A program made the translations under genes and the position numbers. 64,000 bases of DNA from Oreohelix idahoensis (Eukaryota > Mollusca > Gastropoda > Stylommatophora > Oreohelicidae), in the NCBI GenBank assembly GCA_024509875.1, contig JAMPIV010013725.1:28501-92500 (forward strand). Direction: 5' to 3'. The notes under the pieces are model-generated. The model searched no databases. It worked only from the letters and a program-made list of their open reading frames with translations, and was not told where the DNA came from. Of the stretch, positions 21,026 through 30,916 are shown in pieces; positions within the stretch are counted from its first letter, which is position 1; every line of letters starts with the position of its first letter.

Positions 21026-23202
21026 AATTGATTCTATCAATTTTTTGACAAATACATTCCCCAAAAAATTAAAAGGACAATGAATCTCTAACATATGTGT
21101 CTAAGAATTACCTTAAGTTAAGTCAAAATAAGACATCTACAAAATATAAGCATTAAGTGAAATGTAAAAATGAAGTATTCAATGTAATCAATTAAGCATA
21201 CCAAAAATAATGCATTACAAAACCAAGTTAAGTGAATACAGCACAACTAAATAGGAAACAACCGATAGTAAAAGAAAAGACAAGATCAAGCAAACGAAAA
21301 ATGATCCGTAATAAAGGTAAGTATGAAATCAGAATATGAGGAAAAAACAATAATATTACATTCAAACAATTTCTTATATGTAAAATAATTACAAATATCA
21401 CAAGTAGCTACACTATATTAAGTTATACCATTAAAGTAATAATACATAGAATGAAAGTATAAGATGCGAAAGAAGAAGTATACAAGGAGAATGAAGTGAA
21501 ACGTAAATAAAGCACGAAATGTAAACAAAATATGAAACCATACTGAAAAGACAATAGAAAAGAAGGAATGGAATGAAGAATAATCAACAAAGACAGATAG
21601 AAAGCAAAAGGTATGAATATAGAGAACGTTGATAAAAATATATACTAATAACTATTTAGATCAACAACGTATTTCAAACACGATCGAAAAGCACAAAAGA
21701 AAATAACAAAGTATTCCTATACTAATACTGTACTACAAAAAATAGTTTATAACTAAACAAAACATAATCATTAATTTAAACAAGTTATACAAGTTATACA
21801 TAATGAACAATAAATTATCGACACCACACAAAAAAGTAATAGCATTGCTATAACCAAGTTCGAACAACACACAATCAAGCGCTAATACAACATAACATCC
21901 AAAAACAAAAAAAAACCTTCTTTAAAGAACTAACATTATTCTACATATCAAACATAGCACATAGTCAAACGCTAGGCACACACAAACCAAAAATAAAAAA
22001 TTACAATGTCTGGGAAAAAAAATATTTTCCAAAAAATACTGTACAAAAATATTTCGTAATGCTAAATTACATAAAAATAGTATTTTAATTTAATTAATTC
22101 AAATCTATAATTAACAAATTAACAAAAAAACTAGCTTTAGCAAAATGAGAGACATATAACAATTCCTGCATCTAAGCAAACACTAAACAACACGTGTAAG
22201 TTTTCCAAAAAATACGTCACAGAGAAACACATAGAAAAACACACTATTACCAACATACAAGTTTGCAAATATATGAAAACAACGTAATGTATGTTAAGCA
22301 AGTGCTTAAATCAGATCTCTAGATTTCTCAATCAAATAACAATATCAGCAACCGCTGTTAATTTTCTCTATACAGTTCAATTTAAACTTTTAAATATTTC
22401 CTGCTGACAATCACGTTCAGCTTAGCTACAGTGTTATATAGTTATAAATTTATATTTTTCTCCACCTGATATATTAAAAGTAACTATTGTAATACTACAA
22501 CTAATGAGTATGTGTATAGGGTTAGCAAACTCATCATGTACAAAACTATTCTACCCAACACATCTGTAAAACAAAACCAAAAAAAAAACTTCAAGTTCTA
22601 CACCAGAGTATAAAAAATAGGCATAAGTTTGTAACCAGTAAGGTTAAATATAAATCTGCTCATTGCATTCATGAATAGTAAACAACACGTCACTACCATC
22701 TAACACACTACATATTATCCAAAACACAATAGTATAAAAATAGCATCGAAATGAACTAATTTATAATTAAAACAGTCATACATATCAAGAAAACCAATAG
22801 ACATCAAATGATGCGTAAAGATGATATATAACAACCTATAATGATCTATGCAATAGAATACATTAACATCTTCTGTCCTAATAAACAAACAACAACAAAA
22901 AAGAATCAACCGCAAAAAAAAAATCTCCATAGGTCTTGCCGACATCTCATAAACATTAGGGGTAAAACGTCGAATGCATAGTTAGCACGCTGATATGTTC
23001 CGCTTGAACACTCACTCAGGCACATTGTTGACCTATATTCTTGCCGCTACCGTAAACAGAAGCGCTGACCCTTATCGAGAAGTCGTCTCTGTTAAAAAAT
23101 ACAAACGAAAATTTCCATTTTAATGAATGGTGAAATTTACTACGAACAACGGAGAGGTTAAACAAACAATTACCCCGCACTGTGGTTCGTGTGGAAATCT
23201 GG
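21026..23202 (-). other. A/T-rich internal non-coding region of element 3
   Basis: About 1.9 kb (21026-22950) is very A-rich on the plus strand (T-rich on the element's sense strand), with frequent stops in all frames and no motif. The part from 22950 to 23202, nearest the gene, has more balanced composition and may be decayed coding sequence, since a frame without motif crosses it. Loss of pol here would explain why the element is non-autonomous. Confidence 0.6.
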
Positions 23203-24957
23203 TCACCCCACGATGTCATCGACTCTTCCTTTAAGTTCACAACAACGTGCTGCTCTTTCAAAATCAGAAACATAACAAGCAGTAGTATTTGTGACCTCAT
23301 TATCATTGCTACTCTGGTTAATAACAATGCTTCTAGGCTCATGTCGAGCAAAATTAGCATAATTGCACTTATCATTTGTTGTTTGAACAAAATATTTATC
23401 ATCATTTCCTCTTTGTTTGAGACCATTATCATGTCTATAATCCCAGTCAGACTTGTTATGATTAACGTTTCTACTCCGCACAAAAAATCTGTCAGAAAAA
23501 TTATTGCACGACTGAAAACTCTTGTATTTGTCTGTACCATTATTTTCAAAATTCTGAGAATTAAACTGTTGAGATACATTAACTTGTCTCTTATCTCTCT
23601 GAGAAGGAAAATTATTATCATATGAATTTCCTTGGTACTTTCTAACCTTAGAAACATCTCTCCTACAAAAACTCTTTCCATTCTTTTCTTTGACAATATG
23701 CTTGTTTGCAGCATCATCTGCAGATCTATAAGTATCTTTATCGTTACGTCTATAATGGGTTTCATCCTTGGAACCACTACTTATAACTTTATCCCTTGTT
23801 ATCATCTTCTGAGAACTTCCAAAATCAGTTACTCGTTTAATCTTTGGGCTTTTAGCTTGAAATCTATCAGGACTGACTGTTACCTTATCATTCTCTCTAT
23901 TACACTGCCGCCAAGAATTGTTGCTATTGCAAGAAGAATCAAAAGATCTTCAAAAGTTATATTTCTCTCGAAAAGATATTTGTCTATCACATCTAACCTT
24001 TCTATCAGCAAAGATTGTATAGGGCTGGATCTTTGCTTTTTTTTCCTGTTGGTAAACACCCTTCTGTCTAGTATTGTCAACATTGACAGTAGACCATATT
24101 CCGCTGTTTAAAATAACATCGAGTAGACCCTCTACCCTTTTTGTACTTTCTGCAATTTCAACATTTTTTTGTGAACTTTCTTCACTTAATTTCTTATTTA
24201 ATATGTCAAATGTCAAAACTTTACTTCTCTCCTCTGTTAGCAATCTCTCAATCTTAATCATCTTCTCTCTCTCAGTCGTTAATTCTTCTAATTTGTCTTT
24301 CTCATCCTTTTCTTTTTTAGGTGTTAAGTCAATCTGAAGCTCCTCAGTTTCACTATCATAGCTATTTACAAGCTCATCCATCTTCTCTGGGCATACAGTG
24401 TTCTTCTCTTCAAGTTTACCAAAACATATATCATGAATCATTTCTATGTATAACTTCTCCCGTTCATTTGTTTCAGCATTTAATTTCTGATACATCTCTT
24501 TCTTTTTATGAATCTCTCGAGTGAGATTACTCACTTCGTCATCTTTGTCTTTCACCCGAATTTCTAACTCTTTGTTCTTGTTCAATGCTGCATCTAACGC
24601 CGCATGTACTTTAGTAAGTTCCGTGTTTGACTTATCTAGATCATTTGTTAGTTTCGACACTGTTTCTCTTAATTCCTTCTTTTCGGCAATATCCTGTAGA
24701 AAATTGGCTCTTCCCTGTAGAGCATTTTGTTTGATGACTTTCATACGCTCCTGTTCTTCCAACTGTTCATGAAGAATGTCATTATAAATTATATCTTTTA
24801 ACTCCTCATTTCGTAACTCCTTTTTCTGACTGTTAGGAATGTCGTTGTAAATTATATCGTATATCACCTCTGTCATATAATCATGTCCAGAATCAGTATG
24901 TTTGTGCAAAAATACCCGAAGGTAATGCACCAAATCCGCCAAATGCCTAGCCATCAT
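23203..24957 (-). CDS. Gag-like coiled-coil protein of element 3, interrupted by one in-frame TGA
   Basis: On the minus strand an ATG at 24957 opens 335 codons to TGA at 23950-23952. The same frame then continues without another stop to 23203 (about 48 codons, then a 200-codon stretch with its own ATG at 23805). The first part begins with a short helical region containing two DIIYNDI words. It then has a long charged coiled coil, roughly residues 75-300. The second part is rich in Asn, Arg, Ser and Asp, is basic, and ends in a Cys-containing motif CYVSDFERAARCC. That layout (coiled coil, basic Asn-rich tail, terminal Cys motif) parallels the gag region of element 2. No capsid fold is recognisable. 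Function is inferred as a structural, RNA-binding protein. The TGA may be a readthrough site, a mutation or an error. Confidence 0.75.
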
Positions 24958-25960
24958 TTATTAATGTCGCAAGTTTATGTTTCAAGAAGTTCTGACAATT
25001 ACCCTTTCATTTCACACAGTTAAGTATTTATACCAGAAATTGCAATTATTCATAAACTTTGTATCCTCAATCCTTTTTCAAAGAACCTTTATAACATCAT
25101 ATGAGGGAAGTCATCCTATATCATACCACCATCAATACTTAGCATCAATACTAAATCCTAATAATATGTCTATATAGAATTAGACAACAAAAACAACAGA
25201 TTTCAACAGTATAGGAGATGCAAAGCACAGGAAGGCTCGTTGACATAGTTAAGGCGACACAGTTCACACCACAAACATAACTACTTATCTTGAATGAAAA
25301 CTCTTCTGTTCCTTTCCGTTAACACCCTTGATATCACAAAGTTCAATGGTAAAACAATCGACAACAGAAAGGCATTGGAACTTGACACCTTGATTCCGCT
25401 CAGGTCCTCAATTCAGCACGCTATGTGCTAACATACCGCACAGGAAAGCAGGAAATGGATCACCGTCTGTCAATTTCGTTGAAAGAAGGTACACCACTCG
25501 TTCATACTGCCAGATGATTACTTGTACTGGTATACAGACGCCACTGTATATCATGACATCTCATAATCTTGAGTAATAAATTTCTTGACTTGCGAGTTGC
25601 GACTTGAGTTAACAGTTCCCAGTTTAACTGATACTGAATAAGTTTTCCTTGGGCCTGGATACAGCTCTCAAATGTGATGTCTGTCTTTCATATACTAACG
25701 CCACTCAGGCTACACGCTAACACTTGTGAATTAATATCACGCGAATTTCACGGGTATCTGATCCTATAAAACTAGCACACCACTGTTACACCCCCGTAAA
25801 GCATGTGAAACGCCATGGCTGTCACTGATACTGATACAAAGGGTTGGTGTATGGTGTCTTATTGGATTATCTGCTAACGTTACTGTTATGTTGTGTATCT
25901 GGTAATGTCTACATTTGATACATACATATCCGCCACACAGGCAAACAAGTACTCTTATCA
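24958..25960 (-). other. Leader region of element 3
   Basis: About 1 kb lies between the 5' LTR (right copy) and the ATG at 24957 on the minus strand. No coding motif is seen. A primer-binding site should lie next to 25960, but no clear tRNA complement was recognised; a TGGCGGATATG word lies about 25 bases inside. A short frame at 25764-25961 has no motif. Confidence 0.5.
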
Positions 25961-26575
25961 TGATTCATCTAAAGACTCCTCAATAACAATCCTCTCACAG
26001 GAGCTATCATGATTCATGGCCTAAAGTACTCTTATTAAACTCATCTCTATAAAGAATCCTCAATAACAATCCTCTCACAGGAGCTATCATGATTCATGGC
26101 CTAAAGTACTGTACACTGCAGTTATAAACACTTCCACAATAATTAAAACTGCAGTTTCATACTACGCTGTACCCACAGCGAAAAATCCGTCGACATTTTA
26201 AATTCAGCACTGTACAGGCAGTTCACACTTCCCAAAAAACACTGTCTTCCTACCCGGTCAAAACGCCCGGAACACTCTCCCTAGATAACACACTCGTCCC
26301 GCTCAAAAGCAGTCACGAGACTTCCTCACGGTCAACACAACTCAGTCAATCAATCATCTGCGGCCTAGCCGCGAGCTATTCTCACTCCGCTCAAACATTA
26401 CAGAATAAATATATCAGCGCTTTTCACGCTGTCTGTAATCTGTCTCTCGAAACTATCACGAGATACTCTCTAAATAATTCGATAGCTACAAGCAAACAAG
26501 TGCTCCAACTCAGAATCTATCTTGGCTACTAATTTACCCAGATTTACGCCCCTTACACCAATTCTATTCTTAACA
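25961..26575 (-). repeat. 5' LTR of element 3 (right copy), carrying two 80-bp units
   Basis: The right copy has two of the 80-bp units (to about 26110), then the same unique sequence as the left LTR, ending TTCTTAACA at 26575. Its boundary TGATTCATC near 25961 gives the opposite CA end on the minus strand, but this edge is less certain. The copy number of units (two against four) is the main difference between the LTRs. Confidence 0.85.
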
Positions 26576-26769
26576 CAGAGCAGCGAAGAAGAAATCACAA
26601 CAAGATGATGATTACTTAGATGACATTGTCAGTCCTGAGTTGCCACCAACTGCCACAAAACCAGCTGACGTCACCATGGACAACAACAGGCAATTACTGC
26701 ATACAGGCAGACCACCGCCTAGACACCAAAATGTCCCAATAAGTCTCAATGACTATGTTTTGTCTTGAC
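26576..26769 (+). pseudogene. C-terminal end of a third Ty3/gypsy pol (element 4)
   Basis: A frame ending at TGA 26767-26769 has an acidic stretch followed by RPPPRQHQNVPISLNDYVLS. A Pro/Arg-rich end with a short DYV-type terminus is common at the C-terminus of gypsy integrases. The coding part to the left is cut off by the LTR of element 3. A purine tract and an LTR start lie 60-80 bases downstream, which supports the call. Confidence 0.55.
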
Positions 26770-26833
26770 AATGACTGTCTGTCATTAGTGATGTTTGTAG
26801 AATAGTTTTGAGTTTCAGTGTGTTTTTGTTATT

Positions 26834-26849
26834 CAAGAAAGGGAGAGAA
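26834..26849 (+). promoter_or_regulatory. Polypurine tract of element 4
   Basis: CAAGAAAGGGAGAGAA is a purine run directly followed by TGTAGTGTCC, the start of an LTR. Its position after the pol stop codon fits a plus-strand primer. Confidence 0.65.
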
Positions 26850-27100
26850 TGTAGTGTCCTATCCAACATTTGAGAGATATACAGTAGAACCTCTGTATTC
26901 GGATGCACCTGTATTCATAAAATCCAGTATTTGGAAAAAAATGTACCGATATTCACAATTGTAGCTATATTTGGAACGACGCCGGTTAGTCTGCTGCAGC
27001 TGAGCGTTGATCAGTACGCATGCTTTTTGAGCTCTTGTGATTCAATTGTTATTTTTGTGTATGTAACTTTGTGTTATTTTTATTTTATTATTGAAAATAA

Positions 27101-27355
27101 GTGATCATGGCCCCAAATAAAAAGAGTGAAGAAACAAAACCTAAAAGGAAAGCTGTAAGAACCACCATTGAATTAAAAAAGGAACTTATTTCAAAACACA
27201 AAAATGGAAAACGTCTTGTTGACCTAGCCAAGGAATATGGCATGTCGACATCTACCGTATTTTCTATTATAAAAAATAAAGGCGCAATAAAAAGTGCTAA
27301 TGTGGCAACATGTGTAAAAATTCTTGCAAAAAAAAAAAAGGACACAGCCAATTGA
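27101..27355 (+). pseudogene. Tigger transposase, N-terminal DNA-binding domain
   Basis: The frame (ATG 27101, or 27107 in a better context) encodes a CENP-B-like N-terminal helix-turn-helix. It has basic RKAVRTTIELKKELISKH, then GKRLVDLAKEYGMSTSTVFS, a typical psq-type helix pair. This domain binds the transposon ends. The frame breaks at a run of about 12 A (27328-27339), after which the protein continues in another frame. Confidence 0.85.
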
Positions 27356-27755
27356 AGACATGGAAAAACTTTTGTTAGTGTGGATTAATGAAAAACAGGT
27401 AGCTGGTGACAATATTTCAGTATTAATAATCTGTGAAAAAGCAAGGCAGTTATACAGTGACCTTATTAGTGACAAACCTGGAACCAGTGATGAATTTAAA
27501 GCAAGTAGGGGCTGGTTTCAGAAATTTAGAAAAAGAAGTGGGATTGATAGTGTAGTAAGGCATGGAGAGGCTGCCAGTTCTGACCATGAAGCAGCTGAAA
27601 AATTTGTTGTTGAATTCAAAAACTATGTAGACAGTGAAGAATATGTCCCTCAACAAGTTTTCAATTGTGATGAGACCAGCCTATTTTGGAAGAAAATCCT
27701 AAGAGAATGTATATCACCAAAGAAGAGAAAGCATTACCAGGGCACAAGCCTATGA
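27324..27755 (+). pseudogene. Tigger transposase, second DNA-binding domain and first catalytic Asp
   Basis: This continues from the previous piece: EDMEKLLLVWINEKQ opens the CENP-B-type second helix-turn-helix, and SRGWFQKFRKRSGI is its hallmark. It then enters the DDE domain at VFNCDETSLFWKK, which carries the first catalytic Asp. A frame shift near 27690 moves the continuation to the frame of 27686-27877. Confidence 0.87.
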
Positions 27756-28390
27756 AAAACCTGATAACACTCTTATTTTGCTCTAATGCTAGTGGGGACT
27801 GCAAACTAAAACCATTGCTTGTGTACACTTCTAAAAATCACAGAGTATTTAAACAGCATAATGTGATTAAAAAGTAAACTAAATGTGATGTGGAGGTCTA
27901 ATACTAATGCTTGGTTAACGAGGCAGTTTTTTACTGAGTGGATTCATTAGGTGTTTGGCCCAAGCGTGAAAGCCTTTCTAGAGAAAAACAATTTACCATT
28001 AAAGGCTCTGTTGCTCATGGACAATGCCCCTGCACACCCCCCAGGCTTGGAAGAAGATTTTATTGGGGAATACAGCTTCATTAAAACTAAATTTTTACCC
28101 CCTAATGCCACCTCTCTAATCCAACCCATGGATCAGCAGGTCATTGCTAACTTTAAAAAACTGTACACAAAATTCCTGTTTCAAAGATGCTTTGATGTGA
28201 CCAATGCCTCAATTCTTACCCTCAAAGATGCTTTGATGTGACCAATGCCTCAATTCTTACCCTCAAAGATGCTTTGATGTGACCAATGCCTCAATTCTTA
28301 CCCTCAAAGATGCTTTGATGTGACCAATGCCTCAATTCTTACCCTCAAATATGCTTTGATGTGACCAATGCCTCAATTCTTACCCTCGAA
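27686..28390 (+). pseudogene. Tigger transposase, DDE catalytic core
   Basis: Pieces in more than one frame continue the DDE domain. PGHKPMKNLITLLFCSNASG leads to KLKPLLVYTSKNHRVFK. After stops between 27875 and 27950 come VKAFLEKNNLPLKALLLMDN with the second Asp, APAHPPGLEEDF, and NATSLIQPMDQQVIANFKK with the third Asp. The coding end is disrupted by five tandem copies of a 41-bp coding segment and then by a nested transposon. The transposase would cut and paste the element, but this copy is inactive as read. Confidence 0.85.
28183..28387 (+). repeat. 41-bp tandem repeat inside the Tigger transposase gene, 5 copies
   Basis: The unit begins AAAGATGCTTTGATGTGACC, and copies start at 28183, 28224, 28265, 28306 and 28347. 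The fourth-to-fifth junction has an AAATATG variant. The unit is part of the transposase coding sequence. Because 41 is not a multiple of three the expansion breaks the frame. Near-identity of copies suggests a recent expansion. Confidence 0.95.
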
Positions 28391-28395
28391 GATTA

Positions 28396-30576
28396 CACTG
28401 ACAAACAACATTTTTCTTTCTTATATAAGAATAAGCGTTCTTAGGTCAGTTTCTTGCGCTGATTTCAAATTTGAAATCCGTTTATCTCTATCACGTCGGA
28501 TTCTTAAGATATTTGTGAATAAATATATTTTTGGGAAACCGTTTTTGCTCCGTTTCATTTTTACTATATGCTTGTATTAAAAATTAATAAAATGCAAAAT
28601 AATTCTACTTTTTATACTGCTAAAAGATGCATGACGTATGTTACGCTATTTTTCAAATAGTTACTGTATTTTGAAATAATTCTGAGCGAAATATGGCTTC
28701 TAGAAGTTGTAGAAATTCGGCTGATCTGTTCTGTTACGTGTGCGGATATTTTACCGATCGTGTTCACCAGAAAAACTTTACACCATTACTAAAGAAAGCA
28801 TATGAACTTTATTTCGATTCGAAAGTTGATACAAATAAATCTTGGAAGCCAAATGCAGTTTGTTCGACTTGAGCAAATACACTGGCATGTTGGTTACGAA
28901 AATCGCCGAAGCATAAGTCGATGCCTTTTGGAGTGCCAGTAATATGGCGTGAACCGACAAATCATGCTACTGATTGTTACTTCTGCTTGACAAATATTCA
29001 TGGTTTCACTTTTAAAACTAGAAAGTCTGTGGTTTATCCAAATTTTGAATCGGTTTCAAAACCAGTGCCTCATGATCCAATCACGTGTCCGATCCCAGTT
29101 CCACCAGAACAATATCCGTTGGACGTGAATGAACCATCAGAAAGTGATAGTTTACCTGCTTTAGAAACTAATTCTGACTCGGATTATATACCGGTGAATG
29201 ATGGTGTTCACTCAATTAACCATTCAGAACTTTCAGATCTAATACGTGATCTCGCTCTTACCAAAGGACAAGCGGAATTACTCGGTTCGCGACTCAAAGA
29301 ATGGAATCTTTTAGCGCCCAATACTCCGATATCTATATTTCGTCATAGACACAGAGAACTTGTTCAATACTTCGAGATGGATGATGACATTTGCTATTGC
29401 AAAGATGTAAATGGTCTAATGGTGCACCTCGGTCATGAGCACATAGTCAACGAATGGCGACTTTTCATCGACTCTTCCAAGACTAGTCTAAAAGCCGTGT
29501 TATTGCATAACGGAAATTTATTTTCATCAATTCCAGTCGCCTACTCTGTTCATATGAAAGAAACTTATGACAATATGGCTATACTTTTGGCAAAAATAAA
29601 GTACAATGACTACCAATGGCAGATTTGTGGAGACCTAAAGGTCATTGCAATTCTCACAGGCATGCAGACTGGGTATACTAAATTTTGTTGCTTCCTATGT
29701 GAATGCGACAGCCGCAACAGACAGGAACATTATGCAAGAAAGGTGTGGCCTATCGGGGATCGTATGCAGCTCGGGCATAAAAATGTAATACACGAGCCAT
29801 TAGTTAACAAAGGCAGCATCATTTTACCACCGTTACATATAAAGTTGGGGCGCATGAAGAATTTCGTAAAAGTGTTAGAAAAAACGAGCAAAGCTTTCAC
29901 TTATCTTCGAGAAAAGTCTCCGCACGTTAGCGATGCAAAGATAAAGGAAGGTATCTTTGTAGGACCTCAGATTAGGAAATTTATTGCAGACAAACAACTC
30001 GAGAACTTGTTATATGGTAGTGAACTTCGCGCATGGATGGCATTCAAATCGATCGTCGATAACTTTCTGGGACATCACAAATCTGTCGACTATGTGCATA
30101 TTGTTAAGCAGTGCATAGATGCATACAGAATTATGGGCTGTAACATGTCCCTCAAAATCCATTTGCTCGATTCGCATCTTGACTTTTTCCCTGACAACCT
30201 TGGCGAAGTCAGCGATGAACATGGAGAACGATTCCATCAAGATATCGCCGTAATGGAGTTACGTTATCAAGGACGGTGGAGTGTGACCATGCTTGCCGAT
30301 TATTGTTGGATGCTTCATCGCGATGTACCACATGCTATTCACCGACGAAAGTTGACTGCAAAGAAATTCAAGCTACATAACTGTTATACTTCTTGTACGA
30401 ATGATGTTGTAATACTGTATGCGTTGTTAAAAACTTCAATTGCGTATTTCTAGAGATCCCGACCTGATAGAGAAAAACGGTTTGCAGATTTAAAAACAGC
30501 GCATTAAAATTGACCAGAAAAACATAGAAATGTTAGAGAAAGAAAAAACAAACAAATTTTTTTTGGTTAGCCAGTG
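28396..30576 (+). mobile_element. CACTA-like (CMC superfamily) DNA transposon nested in Tigger
   Basis: The left end reads CACTGACAAACAACA. The inverse of the right end reads CACTGGCTAACCAAA, an imperfect terminal inverted repeat. The flanks are TTA on both sides (28393-28395 and 30577-30579), a 3-bp target duplication. Removing the insert plus one TTA restores a continuous Tigger coding sequence across the junction, so the boundaries are well supported. CACTG ends and a 3-bp duplication are typical of animal CACTA/EnSpm elements. Length is 2,181 bp, with one transposase-like gene. Confidence 0.85.
28693..30453 (+). CDS. CACTA-like transposase (one in-frame TGA at 28870)
   Basis: From ATG 28693 the frame is open to 30453 apart from TGA at 28870-28872; the uninterrupted part begins at ATG 28921 (510 codons). 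The N-terminus has paired cysteines (CYVCGYF, then CYFCLTN) like a zinc-binding domain, and the TGA falls where a further Cys would fit. Later parts look like an RNase H-fold transposase: FIDSSKTSLKAVL with an Asp, ICGDLKVIAILTG with a second Asp, a CCFLCECD pair of cysteines soon after, and DEHGERFHQDI with an acidic residue and His. Cysteine pairs after the second Asp are reported for CMC transposases. The family is widespread in arthropod genomes as an uncharacterised protein, to my knowledge. The exact superfamily is my inference from ends plus motifs. Confidence 0.75.
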
Positions 30577-30916
30577 TTATTGGAAACACCACTTCAATAT
30601 CCTCCATTGTCTGAGGATAATAGATAAAGCATGGGAAGAAGTTTCTTTGAGGACACTGAACTCTGCCTGGAAGAAATTGTGGCCAGATTGTGTGGAAAGC
30701 AGAGACTTCGAGGGTTTAGAGCCTGAGGATGTCGTGGATGAAATTGTGCAAATAGGCACTCACTTGGGATTGGAGATGAACAATGAAGACGTAGAAGAGT
30801 TGTTGGAGGATCACAGGCAGGAGCTCACCACAGAAGACGTGCAAGCCTTGTACAAGGAGCAGCAAGCAGAAACTGTAGCTGAGATACTTTCTTCTTCAAA
30901 TGATGATGACAAGTGA
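30577..30916 (+). pseudogene. Tigger transposase, C-terminal region
   Basis: After the nested element the Tigger protein resumes with YWKHHFNILHCLRIIDKAW and RTLNSAWKKLWP, a typical C-terminal Tigger stretch, then an acidic tail ending SSSNDDDK at 30916. It completes the transposase started at 27101. The remaining 30917-31526 is 3' untranslated and terminal repeat. Confidence 0.87.

Larger units (their letters stand above)
20237..26575 (-). mobile_element. Non-autonomous LTR retrotransposon (element 3), gag-like ORF only, no pol
   Basis: A sequence of about 470 bp plus 80-bp repeat units occurs at 20237-21001 and again in the same orientation at 25961-26575. On the minus strand each copy begins TGTTAAGAATAG, as an LTR should. 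A purine tract on the minus strand (near 21002-21020) directly precedes the left copy, so the element reads right to left. Between the LTRs I find a leader, one ORF pair encoding a coiled-coil protein with a basic Asn-rich end, and about 2 kb of A/T-rich non-coding DNA. No protease, integrase or RT motif is visible on either strand. Elements of this plan are known as TR-GAG or, if devoid of genes, LARD/TRIM. Six substitutions were counted by eye over about 470 bp of LTR. Confidence 0.85.

Noticed and set aside
28870..28872. Alternative genetic code or selenocysteine at TGA
   Set aside because: Other genes here end normally at TGA (for example RNase H at 18075), and no selenocysteine element is seen; mutation or error is simpler.
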